Shown here: positions 19,160-27,958 of the stretch, in pieces | How positions within the stretch are numbered: the stretch's first letter is position 1 | Layout of the letters: each line of letters opens with the position of its first letter | Assembly (NCBI RefSeq): GCF_000166195.2 | Contig: NZ_CM001403.1 | Span: 992,001-1,056,000, forward strand | DNA from: Mucilaginibacter paludis DSM 18603 | GTDB lineage: Bacteria; Bacteroidota; Bacteroidia; Sphingobacteriales; Sphingobacteriaceae | Direction: 5' to 3' | DNA: 64,000 nucleotides | Made by a program: the position numbers and the translations under genes | The notes under the pieces: model-generated | Told to the model about the DNA's origin: nothing | What the model saw: the letters and a program-made list of their open reading frames with translations, nothing else | The model's database searches: none

Positions 19160-19733
19160 TTTCAATATTTTTTAACTGTTCTAAATCGGGCGTATACTGC
19201 CACCTGTCTTTTAATTTAATATATTGAAGCAGTTCGTTTATGTTCGTTTCAGGCAGGTAATTCACCAGTTCCAAAGCATAGTCAATACCTAATAGCTCCT
19301 TTGTAAGATAGATTCCAAAATTGCTGTGGGTTATCATTAATGTTGACTTTAAGCCCGACATTAACAGCGGCCTTAAAACAAACTCTTTTAATTTACTATC
19401 AGCCGGATTAATCGGTTTAATATGATCGAGCAGCGCTTCATCAATATATTTAAACCAATTGTTTAAGGTCGGCACAACTCCCATCAAGTCTTCCTTACAA
19501 TGCTCCGCGGCAATATCACGGATTAGCACCTTTTTATTTTCAGCGTTGATTAAGGTTTCCCCAAACTTTTGAATGCATAAGTCTATCCCATAAGTATTAT
19601 GCAACAATACGCGATGTTTGATATTAAAGTAAAATAATTTACTGGTATCCATAAATTTATGAAGCTGCAGATAGTCGTTGGCGTCGCCCTGAAACTTCTT
19701 TTTGGATAATAAGCTGTGTTTCCAATAATTCAT
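19143..19733 (-). CDS. DUF6915-like protein, 196 aa
   Basis: Starting at the ATG at 19733 the N-terminal 100 residues show the spacing of DUF6915: HS near the start, KKFQGDANDYLQLHKFMDTSK, KHRVLLHNTYGI, a conserved FG, then IAAEHCKEDL and VPTLNNWF. The conserved His residues suggest a metal- or nucleotide-binding role, but the function of the family is not known; members occur often in phages and islands. The last 80 residues are extra. Longer starts upstream (ATG 19778, TTG 19811) are less likely. Confidence 0.65.
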   Translation of the reverse strand: MNYWKHSLLSKKKFQGDANDYLQLHKFMDTSKLFYFNIKHRVLLHNTYGIDLCIQKFGETLINAENKKVLIRDIAAEHCKEDLMGVVPTLNNWFKYIDEALLDHIKPINPADSKLKEFVLRPLLMSGLKSTLMITHSNFGIYLTKELLGIDYALELVNYLPETNINELLQYIKLKDRWQYTPDLEQLKNIENELDY

Positions 19734-19977
19734 GTGTACCTTATAAACTTCTGTGCATTTTACGAAAAGTAAATGCATAACACAAGTGAAAGGATAATTT
19801 TGCGTAAACAAAGGAGTAAAATAGACATTTTAGGAAGGCGCGGCGCAAGCACCAGCATCAAGCCCTGCTGCGGAGTTAGAAAATATATTGAAAACCGTAT
19901 TGTAATCGACCACCATCATCAGGAGTTTATGCTAAAACTTAATGTCGACTTTAAGTAACTTTTATTATTTTTACAAA

Positions 19978-21099
19978 ATGGTATCATACACTACTAAGCA
20001 TAGCATTTTAACTGGGGCTGCTAATAAGGAAATGGAAAAATTAAATGACCATTCGATAAGTTTGGTTGTTACATCCCCGCCATACCCAATGATTGAAATG
20101 TGGGATGATATTATGGCTGCTCAAAATCAGTCTATCGCCAAAGAACAACTCAAAGGAAATGGAGATATTGCCTTTGAGTTGATGCACCAGGAATTAGATA
20201 AAATTTGGATACAAGTTGAACGGACGTTATCACCTGGAGGAATTGCTTGTATTAATATCGGAGATGCAACGCGAACAATAAATGAGCATTTTTCGTTATA
20301 TAATAATCACTCACGGATAGTTTCTGCTTTTATTAAACTTGGGTTTAACAATATGCCAAATATCATTTGGCGGAAACAAACTAATGCGCCAAATAAATTC
20401 ATGGGATCCGGCATGCTTCCAGCTGGTGCTTATGTAACACTTGAACATGAATGGATATTAATTTTTCGAAAGGGGGGAAAAAGAAATTTTAAAACAGACG
20501 CCGAAAAACAATTAAGAAGAGAGAGCGCATTCTTTTGGGAAGAAAGAAACGTTTGGTTCTCTGACGTGTGGGATTTAAAGGGAGCTAAGCAAAGGATTGA
20601 AAGCCCGGAATCCAGGAACCGTAGCGCGGCTTACCCATTTGAGTTACCTTACAGGCTAATTAATATGTATTCTGTTAAGGGAGATACAGTATTAGATCCT
20701 TTTTTGGGAACCGGAACAACAACCTTGGCTGCTATAGCTTCGGAAAGAAATAGCATAGGAATAGAAATAGATCCTTCTTTCATACCAATCGTTAATGAAA
20801 ATATTATTAACGCTACTCCCGTAAAATTAAACAGACACATTCAAAATCGTATTGAACAGCATAAACTTTTCCTTCATGATCGAAGTAATGATGAAACTAA
20901 AAATGAAATCAAGCATTTTAACTCACATCTTAACTTGCCAGTGATGACATTACAAGAAACAGAGTTAAGGTTATCTTTCATCAACCAAGTAAACAAGCTC
21001 GAAAATGGATTTGAAGCTTTTTATACTGAAACAGCTAAAAGCGCACATTTCATACTTAAAAAACATAAAATATCGAAACAAGAACTTATAAACTTTTGA
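19978..21099 (+). CDS. Type II DNA methyltransferase, probably N4-cytosine
   Basis: 373 residues from the ATG at 19978 (another ATG at 19942 would add 12). The catalytic motif TSPPY lies at residues 32-36 and the cofactor motif DPFLGTGTT near 240-248, so the motifs are in the beta-class order. Ser in the first position of the catalytic motif favours N4-cytosine methylation. It converges on the nuclease/controller operon and should protect host DNA against that nuclease. MjaI and its relatives cut CTAG, so CTAG is the predicted target. Confidence 0.88.
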   Translation: MVSYTTKHSILTGAANKEMEKLNDHSISLVVTSPPYPMIEMWDDIMAAQNQSIAKEQLKGNGDIAFELMHQELDKIWIQVERTLSPGGIACINIGDATRTINEHFSLYNNHSRIVSAFIKLGFNNMPNIIWRKQTNAPNKFMGSGMLPAGAYVTLEHEWILIFRKGGKRNFKTDAEKQLRRESAFFWEERNVWFSDVWDLKGAKQRIESPESRNRSAAYPFELPYRLINMYSVKGDTVLDPFLGTGTTTLAAIASERNSIGIEIDPSFIPIVNENIINATPVKLNRHIQNRIEQHKLFLHDRSNDETKNEIKHFNSHLNLPVMTLQETELRLSFINQVNKLENGFEAFYTETAKSAHFILKKHKISKQELINF

Positions 21100-21124
21100 T
21101 AGCTTATTGTTGAGGGGCATCGAG

Positions 21125-21459
21125 TTATGATCCTCCTTTTACTTTGTTATCCTGCTGTTCGTCCCATAGTCTACGCAAATTGTTTGCCCGATTTTGCAAA
21201 TGTGATATCCGACTTATTAAGTATTTTTCTGCTGTAACTAACTGGTCTGACGTGTTAATTATAAAGTATCCTTTGTTTGAACTGCCTATTAAATTGTTAT
21301 CGTCATTGACAAGTTCTTTAATCAATCCTCGAATTTCTTCTTGCGTTGTTCCCGGATCAACCTCGGAAATTAATTGCCTGTAAATATCATCGGCGGTTAT
21401 GCTATTGGGGCGGCCAAAATAATAGCGACAATTTGCTCTTTTATTTCTTCTTTATCCAT
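21125..21459 (-). pseudogene. Small winged-helix-like third gene of the R-M locus, with an apparent frameshift
   Basis: A frame starting at the ATG at 21459 (overlapping the nuclease stop by 8 bp) reads MDKEEIKEQIVAII and then stops. One base shift at the TTTT run (about 21415-21418) gives a continuous protein: GRPNSITADDIYRQLI, GTTQEEIRGLIKELVNDD, GYFIIN, and a C-terminal coiled segment ending at 21125. The joined product is about 111 residues and looks like a winged helix-turn-helix with a helical tail. The part after the shift can start at an internal codon (66 residues). Either a real frameshift, a slippery site or a sequence error. Confidence 0.6.
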
Positions 21460-22048
21460 TCTCTAATTGCGGTAAATCAAATTCAACAACAATTTCACTT
21501 TTTTTCTTGTTATAAAAAATAATTGGTACATCAATCATTTCATTTAAGCCAAATTTAGTTTTGTATGTAATTGGCTTAATACTCACGCCCATATCCCCAA
21601 TTATACCATCAATTCCTCTGCTTTCTTCTTCGGGAGTAGCTAACCTGTATTGTTTATTATATTTAGCTGCAACAGCTTTTAAGATTGCCTGCTGAAATTT
21701 TAAGCCGGCGAATGTTTTTACAATTACAAGTTCTTCAACCCATTGCCTTACCGTATCTCTGTCAATTTTTTTAATGCCCTCCTGAAATGCCTTTATCATT
21801 TCCCATACCTTATCTGAAGCATCATCAATAGCTGTGGGATAACTTTCCAGATACCATTTTTCCCAATCGGCAAGGGTTGTGCCTTCAAATTGCTGAATAA
21901 GGTCACTCATTTGCCCTACAACCTTAGCTCTCGTCCCCTGCGCATTTTGATTGGCCAAATTCATGATTTGGGTAGCGTATTTTAAATAGTTGTACCTTTT
22001 TCCGGAAAGCAACTCTTGGATTTGGGCATTCGGTATTTTTATCTTCAT
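21452..22048 (-). CDS. MjaI-like type II restriction endonuclease
   Basis: 198 residues. The stretch WVEELVIVKTFAGLKFQQAIL, then YRLATPEEESRGIDG and VSIKPI (Asp147 and Lys158 as candidate active-site residues of a PD-(D/E)XK-type fold) matches what I know of the MjaI family, which cleaves CTAG. ATG overlaps the controller stop as TAATG, so the two are translationally coupled and the nuclease is expressed with its controller. The convergent methyltransferase gene completes the system. Confidence 0.75.
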   Translation of the reverse strand: MKIKIPNAQIQELLSGKRYNYLKYATQIMNLANQNAQGTRAKVVGQMSDLIQQFEGTTLADWEKWYLESYPTAIDDASDKVWEMIKAFQEGIKKIDRDTVRQWVEELVIVKTFAGLKFQQAILKAVAAKYNKQYRLATPEEESRGIDGIIGDMGVSIKPITYKTKFGLNEMIDVPIIFYNKKKSEIVVEFDLPQLENG

Positions 22049-22257
22049 TATACTCCTTGAAATAGTTCGCTCAGGTTAACTTTTAATGCTTTGGCTATCT
22101 TTTCTAAGTTGACAATCGAGATATTTCTTTGGCCGTTTTCAACGCTTGCAATGTAACTTCTGTCTAAATCAGCAGTATAGGATAAGTCTTTTTGCGAAAT
22201 ACCGTTTTTTTCACGGATTTCTCTTATCCGGCTGCCTACTTTGGACTTAATTTCCAT
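22048..22257 (-). CDS. C-type controller protein of the R-M system (XRE helix-turn-helix)
   Basis: 69 residues, the normal size of C proteins. One XRE domain fills it: RIREIREKNGISQKDLSY, DRSYIASVENGQRNIS, LEKIAKALKVNLSELF. C proteins bind DNA as dimers, activate their own operon at low level and repress it at high level, delaying nuclease expression until methylation is complete. A matching C-box lies 22 bp upstream of the start, and the nuclease gene overlaps the 3' end. Confidence 0.88.
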   Translation of the reverse strand: MEIKSKVGSRIREIREKNGISQKDLSYTADLDRSYIASVENGQRNISIVNLEKIAKALKVNLSELFQGV

Positions 22258-22279
22258 TTTGTAAAGATGGAAGAATGTA

Positions 22280-22303
22280 GACTATAAGCCAAAGACTATA
22301 AGT
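22280..22303 (-). promoter_or_regulatory. C-box operator of the R-M controller
   Basis: On the minus strand two copies of CTTATAGTC are repeated with a 14-bp period and separated by TTTGG, 22 bp before the controller ATG. This is close to the known C-box type (paired CTTATAGTC-like half-sites around a GTG-like core) bound by controller proteins such as C.Esp1396I and C.AhdI. Confidence 0.82.
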
Positions 22304-22467
22304 AACATCAGCATTTTACTTTTTTTCTGCCCGCGGCAACGAGCACCACTTGGCGCTTTAGGCAGCAGAGACGCAAACAATGCTCATTCTAACCGACAAA
22401 TGCTAACCCACTCTAAATGCATCAAACACAAGGTCTGGCAGGGCATCAAGACCATCACAACCCCATA

Positions 22468-22511
22468 CCAAAAATGCACATCCCACGCAACCAAGCGTCA
22501 AGATGTGCATT
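22468..22511 (-). terminator. Terminator of the phytase operon
   Basis: A 10-bp stem, AATGCACATC with GATGTGCATT, with a 19-base loop. On the minus strand it runs into five T, 45 bp after the phytase stop. Confidence 0.6.
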
Positions 22512-22555
22512 AAATATCCGCTAATGATGCTATCAGCACCACCACACTACAAACT

Positions 22556-23623
22556 TTATTTCACCTGCAAAGTCTTCCCCGCAATATCCTCCCATCGGTA
22601 ATAATGAAAAGTACGATCATCGCTCATCACTACAAAAAGGCCATGTTTAAAGGTGTCATTGAGTGGTATGTTAACCACATCCGATCCATCGCTTTGTTGG
22701 GCCTGTACGGGTACTACTTTTAGCAGGCGGTGTTCAAAGGGATTTTGTTTGGTGCCTTCGCGACTAAACACCTGGAAGCGGTTTGCACCCTGATCTGATA
22801 CCAAAATGTAACCGGTATTTTTAGTGAGCTTATAAATCGAGATGCCTTCATGGTCGGCCTTAAAGCCACTGGTGGCAAAAATGGCCAGTTGTTTATCCCC
22901 TTTCTCCGGGTCGGCATAGTACTGGCGAACGCCTACCTGCTCATCCGAATAATAAATGTATCCCAATTCGTTATCAACGGCTATCGCTTCAATTTCCTTT
23001 TTACCGCTGTATTCACCAAACTTGCGTACCAGCGTGGCCTTAACCTTTCCGCTGCCGTCGTCGCCTAATAGATATTGCCAAATATAGCCGCCTGTTTTAG
23101 GTCCGCTTTTACGGCCAACAACCGCATACATTTTACCGTTTTTTGCCGTGTAGATGGCTATGCCCATCAGATCGCGAAACTCGGCGCCGGTTTCGCCAAC
23201 AAACATGTCCAGCCCGCCATTGTCAACCGGTTTCATATCCGGTAACGAAAATATACGGAGCTTGTGGGTGATCCGCTCCGTGGTAATGGCAATGTCGGTA
23301 GGCTTGCCGTTCAACATCAGGCCGTAAGCCAGGTCAACGTTATTGGGGCGCTTTAAACCCCTAACCACCTTGTCTGCTACTATTTTTCCTTGCAGGTCAA
23401 ACACATATAAGGCACCGTCGGCATCCTTATCAGTACCAATTACCAAACTTTTGGCCGGATCGGCTTTGTTGATCCAAATCGCCGGATCATCGGTATCATA
23501 CTTTACCGCTTCGGTAATAATTACAGGCTTAACAGCAGTGGTATCATCAATTGGTGCGTGCAAGCAGGCTGTATTTAAAAATATTAAAGCAAGTGGAGCA
23601 AAGCAAAACGTATTTAAATTCAT
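22556..23623 (-). CDS. Beta-propeller phytase (3-phytase), lipoprotein
   Basis: 355 residues. Lipoprotein signal with lipobox NTAC. The mature part shows the family signature: YDTDDPAIWINKADPAKSLVIGTDKDADG, followed by YVFDLQGKIV, RPNNVDLAYG and the calcium-site loops (EAIAVDNELGYIYYSDEQVG). It releases phosphate from phytate with calcium as cofactor at the cell surface. Last gene of a three-gene operon with the TonB receptor and a beta-helix lipoprotein, which suggests uptake of phosphate or inositol-phosphate products. Nine bases separate it from the gene before. Confidence 0.9.
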   Translation of the reverse strand: MNLNTFCFAPLALIFLNTACLHAPIDDTTAVKPVIITEAVKYDTDDPAIWINKADPAKSLVIGTDKDADGALYVFDLQGKIVADKVVRGLKRPNNVDLAYGLMLNGKPTDIAITTERITHKLRIFSLPDMKPVDNGGLDMFVGETGAEFRDLMGIAIYTAKNGKMYAVVGRKSGPKTGGYIWQYLLGDDGSGKVKATLVRKFGEYSGKKEIEAIAVDNELGYIYYSDEQVGVRQYYADPEKGDKQLAIFATSGFKADHEGISIYKLTKNTGYILVSDQGANRFQVFSREGTKQNPFEHRLLKVVPVQAQQSDGSDVVNIPLNDTFKHGLFVVMSDDRTFHYYRWEDIAGKTLQVK

Positions 23624-23632
23624 CTAATTATT

Positions 23633-24892
23633 TTATTGTTTAACTCCGTATGCACCTACAAAGGCTGATGGTTCTGGCGAGGTATAAGTTATGCCGTTTG
23701 ATGTTGTAATACCGGCTTTATGGTTACGGGTAAAGGTTGTAATGCCTGTTGTTAAAGCCGGCGAGTTACCCTGTAAGTGAAAATCCCAGGTGGTAGTGAA
23801 TACGGCGTTCAGCACGGGCGTATTCAGCGGATAATTCAAAAATTTAGGATCGTTGGCCCCTGCAAGTGTACCTCTTACATCGTTTACGCCCGCAATCACA
23901 TCGTTGCTTCCAGGCTGAAACTGGTTAACCGTGGTTTGATCATAACCGTAATACCAGTTGTTACTGTATTTAGACCGTGAGTCTTCTGGTTTTTTGGGAT
24001 CTCTTTTTACACCGAAACGGGTGTTGGCAAAAAGGTTGTTATACAATTCGGCACGTACGGTTGCTTCCAGCCAAACCGAACCGCCTTTGGCTGTGGGCCG
24101 CCTCCAGCCCGTGTTAACCATGGTATTATTGTAAGCTATAATGTAAGCCTGCGGAGTACGGTCGCCAGCGTTGGATAGTTTTAAGGCGTTGGTATTAGCG
24201 CTGTAAACCAGGTTATAGGCCACATCTGCCAAACATCCCGATTTAAAGTTCATGGCTTCGCCCCCGGTTACACCCGTAGTATAAAATAGGTTGTTGGCAA
24301 ATATAATTTTACCACCCTCGATGTAGGTACAGTCTTCCTGGAAGTTGCGGATAATACTGTTCTGAACGATCAACTTACCGTTAACGTTGGAGAACCATAG
24401 CGCAGGCAGGTTTTCGCCGGCTACGGCTTTATATAAACCCATTTTTACCGATGTCGATGCGTCGGAAGTTGTATTGCCACCGTACTCTAATATCGTATAA
24501 TCCAACACCAGCTCGGCGCAGGTTGTTGCGGCCAGGATACCGCCCCACATTTTTCCAAATTTTTTGGCGTCAGTTTTATACTGATCATTCACCGTAAATT
24601 TAACCGGGTTGGTAGCCGTACCTAACGAGTACAGGTTGCCTTTTACAATAACCTCGGGCTTGGCGGTGGTATCCATCAGCACGGTTACCCCTTCTTCAAT
24701 GGTGAGGGTTTTTCCTTCGGGGATAATTACATCGCCCTTAATTTCGTGTACGCTGCCTTTGGCCCATACACCCGATATCTCTCCGGTTGCCGAACCATTT
24801 GCCGAGGTCGTGTCAACCTTGATATTAGCTTTCTGGCAGGCCGTAAAAGCCAGTGCCGTAAATACCATTGTAATTATTTGTTTCAATTTCAT
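23633..24892 (-). CDS. Parallel beta-helix lipoprotein of the phytase locus, 419 aa
   Basis: Lipoprotein signal with lipobox FTAC. Then a right-handed parallel beta-helix pattern: IPEGKTLTIEEGVTVLMD, VIVKGNLYSLGT, LVLDYTILEYGG, LIVQNSIIRNF, IIFANNLFY and further rungs, each about 20-25 residues, similar to the pectate-lyase-like fold. Probably an outer-membrane surface protein that works with the receptor 24 bp upstream. Whether it binds or cleaves a substrate is not evident. Co-transcribed with receptor and phytase. Confidence 0.8.
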   Translation of the reverse strand: MKLKQIITMVFTALAFTACQKANIKVDTTSANGSATGEISGVWAKGSVHEIKGDVIIPEGKTLTIEEGVTVLMDTTAKPEVIVKGNLYSLGTATNPVKFTVNDQYKTDAKKFGKMWGGILAATTCAELVLDYTILEYGGNTTSDASTSVKMGLYKAVAGENLPALWFSNVNGKLIVQNSIIRNFQEDCTYIEGGKIIFANNLFYTTGVTGGEAMNFKSGCLADVAYNLVYSANTNALKLSNAGDRTPQAYIIAYNNTMVNTGWRRPTAKGGSVWLEATVRAELYNNLFANTRFGVKRDPKKPEDSRSKYSNNWYYGYDQTTVNQFQPGSNDVIAGVNDVRGTLAGANDPKFLNYPLNTPVLNAVFTTTWDFHLQGNSPALTTGITTFTRNHKAGITTSNGITYTSPEPSAFVGAYGVKQ

Positions 24893-24916
24893 ATTGAATT
24901 TTTTAATATTCGGTTA

Positions 24917-27694
24917 TTAGTTAAACTTATACCTTAGCCCTATAAGGTAGTTTTGCCCGTAATAATCGGCACGGATGAGCGTTTGGCCGTTAGAAACAAG
25001 ATTTTCTTTGATCTTATCATTCTCAGCGTTGGTGCCTTTGATAAACAGCTTGGCTGGGCTATTGAAAATATTATTCGCTTTAGCAAATACACTTAACCCG
25101 TGTTTAAACCTTTTCTCGGCTGATGCATCTACCTGGATCTGACCTTTTTGCCAAAGGTCGTTATTTAAAAACTGCGATACTGTGTTGATACGCTCGCCGA
25201 TATAAGAACCTGCCAATTGGGCATCCCAGCCTTTTTTGGTGTCTTTATAAAATAACGACAGGTTACCTACATTTTCTGCCTGGCCATATAGCGGCCGCGA
25301 CTGATCAACCAAATAAGCTTCGATATCTCCCGTTGTAGCGTTAATCCTCCGGGCCGTTTTTGGGGTGGTAATGCGCGAATGGGTATACGTATAATTAGCT
25401 TTTACGCCTATCTTGTGAAAAAACTTGATATAATCCAACTCGGCGCCGTAGTTATTGGCCGTGCCGAAATTTCCGGGGCTGTAATAAACATCCTGCCCGC
25501 GTGTTGCATCAGCCTGAAAAGTGTACTCTATCGGATCTTTTATCTTTTTGTAAAATGCGCCAATCAATAATTGCTCAGATGCACCGGGGAACAGTTCGTA
25601 GCGCAGATCATAATTATCAGCCAGGGCACGTTTCAAATTGGGGTTGCCGCGTTCCTGGTATTCCTCGTTAATTACCTTGCTGGGTACTATCTCGTAAAAG
25701 CCCGGGCGGTTTAATGCCTTGTAATAAGATGCATGCAATTGCGCCTTTTGGTTTAAATGATACTTTACCGTTAAGCTTGGCAATACATCGGTATAAATCT
25801 GGCTGCCCGACGGATTGGTTTCGCCGGCCGGGAACAACAGGTTATAACCCTGATTGGTATGCTCAACACGCGCGCCACCGGTAATCTCTGTTTTTGCCGA
25901 TGTGAAACGGAACATCCCGTAACCGGCACCCGTTTTCTCGCTGGCATCATAAGTTAACGAGTTAGCTACGGCTCCGGTTGGATTGCTTACAACCAGTACC
26001 AGGTCGGTATAATTTTTAAAATCGACACCATACAGATCGCCCGAATGGCCTTCTCTTGCTCCAAGAGCGTAATTGTTATAAAAGCTACTTCTTTGCTTAT
26101 CGCGATACAAGCCGCCCGCCATCAAATCCAGCTTTTTTTCGCCACGGAATACATTATAGGTTAAATCAAGGTACCCGGCTTTGTCCTCGTCGGTATTGCG
26201 CTCCCAGCGGCGGTTAACCGGCGAGGTATTGACCAACGATGTACGGCTTTGCTGAAAATTTTGCTGAATGCCGTTCAAACTGATGCTTGTATTATCGGGC
26301 ACATCATTTTTTGCCGATGAATATACTGCCGACCATTCCACCTTAAATTTGCCATCAAAAAAATGATGATCGCCGTGCAGGGTGCTGTTATAAATCTGTT
26401 GCTCGGTTAAGCGGGAACGCGTAGTGTAGGTTAATTCGGCATTACCTTTAGCGGGGTCGTAAACGCCGTTATAGCTGGTACTTACAGCATCTCTGAGCTG
26501 CTGGTTAATCAGGTTTACATACACGTTGTACAAGCTGATTTTGTTATTCTGATTAAAAACATAATCAACTTTGCCTTGTACGCCTAAACGCTTTTGCTGG
26601 TCGGAATATTCGCGGTAACTTTTACTTGTTATCACAGCATACTGATCGGTACCGTTTACAGATGAACTGTAAAAAGTACTGTTGCTGCCGCGATAGGTAT
26701 TTTGATAACTGCCCGCTACGATGACACCCAATTTGTTATCCAAAAAACGCTGGCCGATAGATAAACTACCAATTAAATTAGGTGCAGGCTTTTTTGAAGT
26801 ATAATCTAACGTACCTTTTGTAAAATCGGCCTGGGTGGCGTTGTATTTACTGCCATTAAGCTCATAAGGCGATTGATGGTTAATACCTGACGAATTATAG
26901 CTGGTGAAGTTGCGATCAAAAAACAACTGGCTATACCCGGTTGATAAATTGGCATTCACCTGGAAATGATCGGGTGCATTTTTCATCACCATATTTACAA
27001 CACCGCCGATAGCGTCGCCCTCCAAATTTGGCGTGAGGGTTTTATAAACTTCAAGCCTTTCCAACAGGTCGGAAGGGAACAAGTCGAGCGGAATATAACG
27101 GTATTTGTTATCAGGGCTTGGAATTTTAACACCATTAACCATAGTGTAGTTATAGCGCTTATCCATACCACGTATAATAGCGTACTGCCCGTCGCCGTTG
27201 CTATTCCGCTCTATGGATACGCCCGATACCCGCTGCACTACGTTAGCCACGGTTAAATCGGGCGAAATTTCGATGGCCTTGCCCGATACGATGTTCATCA
27301 GCTGGGTGGCCTTCTGTTCGATACGCCTCGCATCATGATCGTTAGACCCGCTTGTTGCCGCGCTCACGCTAACCTCGGCAAGGCTTTTTGATGCAGGCTC
27401 CATATAAAACTTTAAATGCGGATTATCTTCTTTCAGGATAGTGATTTCCTTTACAATAGTTTGATAGGTAATGTAAGTGATACGGATAGTTGCGGGCCCC
27501 GCAGGTACATCCTTTAGTTCGAAAGAACCATCAAGGCCGGTACTGGTTACCTTGCCTGTTTTATCTAAAAATACGGTAGCGCCTACCAACGCCTCGCCCG
27601 ACTGCTTATCATAAACATGGCCCTTTATCTTTGTTGCGCTCGCTATTGCAGCACAAAAAAGGAGAGGAAATAAGATTGATAAAATTTTGTTCAT
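24917..27694 (-). CDS. TonB-dependent receptor
   Basis: 925 residues. Signal peptide, a carboxypeptidase-regulatory-like (CarboxypepD_reg) domain at about 22-100 (IKGHVYDKQSGEALVGATVFLD), a plug domain at about 120-240 (IEISPDLTVANVVQRVSGVSIERN, IIRGMDKRYNYTMVNGV), and a 22-stranded barrel ending in NYLIGLRYKFN with C-terminal aromatic residue pattern. There is no SusC signature, and no SusD follows. Role: energy-dependent import across the outer membrane; the phytase context suggests phytate or its hydrolysis products. First gene of the operon. Confidence 0.92.
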   Translation of the reverse strand: MNKILSILFPLLFCAAIASATKIKGHVYDKQSGEALVGATVFLDKTGKVTSTGLDGSFELKDVPAGPATIRITYITYQTIVKEITILKEDNPHLKFYMEPASKSLAEVSVSAATSGSNDHDARRIEQKATQLMNIVSGKAIEISPDLTVANVVQRVSGVSIERNSNGDGQYAIIRGMDKRYNYTMVNGVKIPSPDNKYRYIPLDLFPSDLLERLEVYKTLTPNLEGDAIGGVVNMVMKNAPDHFQVNANLSTGYSQLFFDRNFTSYNSSGINHQSPYELNGSKYNATQADFTKGTLDYTSKKPAPNLIGSLSIGQRFLDNKLGVIVAGSYQNTYRGSNSTFYSSSVNGTDQYAVITSKSYREYSDQQKRLGVQGKVDYVFNQNNKISLYNVYVNLINQQLRDAVSTSYNGVYDPAKGNAELTYTTRSRLTEQQIYNSTLHGDHHFFDGKFKVEWSAVYSSAKNDVPDNTSISLNGIQQNFQQSRTSLVNTSPVNRRWERNTDEDKAGYLDLTYNVFRGEKKLDLMAGGLYRDKQRSSFYNNYALGAREGHSGDLYGVDFKNYTDLVLVVSNPTGAVANSLTYDASEKTGAGYGMFRFTSAKTEITGGARVEHTNQGYNLLFPAGETNPSGSQIYTDVLPSLTVKYHLNQKAQLHASYYKALNRPGFYEIVPSKVINEEYQERGNPNLKRALADNYDLRYELFPGASEQLLIGAFYKKIKDPIEYTFQADATRGQDVYYSPGNFGTANNYGAELDYIKFFHKIGVKANYTYTHSRITTPKTARRINATTGDIEAYLVDQSRPLYGQAENVGNLSLFYKDTKKGWDAQLAGSYIGERINTVSQFLNNDLWQKGQIQVDASAEKRFKHGLSVFAKANNIFNSPAKLFIKGTNAENDKIKENLVSNGQTLIRADYYGQNYLIGLRYKFN

Positions 27695-27958
27695 TGCTTT
27701 TTGATAACGTGTGTTTTATTTGACGTTACAAAGGTGTATATACCCGTTGTTACTACTGAAATATTCGAGGTTACATAAAAGCAACACCGTTACAATGCCC
27801 GTATATCAAAAAGCAACAACACAAAACAACTAACTCATATACAGCTACTTAATATATATCAAAACTCCATTATGGTTTTATTACCGTTACATTAAGGCTA
27901 TGTTAAGTGCTAATTCTCAATCAAAAGCAGCTATCTGTACATCTTAGATGTAACGCTT

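Noticed and set aside
19773..19958. 61-codon plus-strand frame before the methyltransferase
   Set aside because: No recognisable domain; overlaps the upstream region of the divergent DUF6915-like gene.
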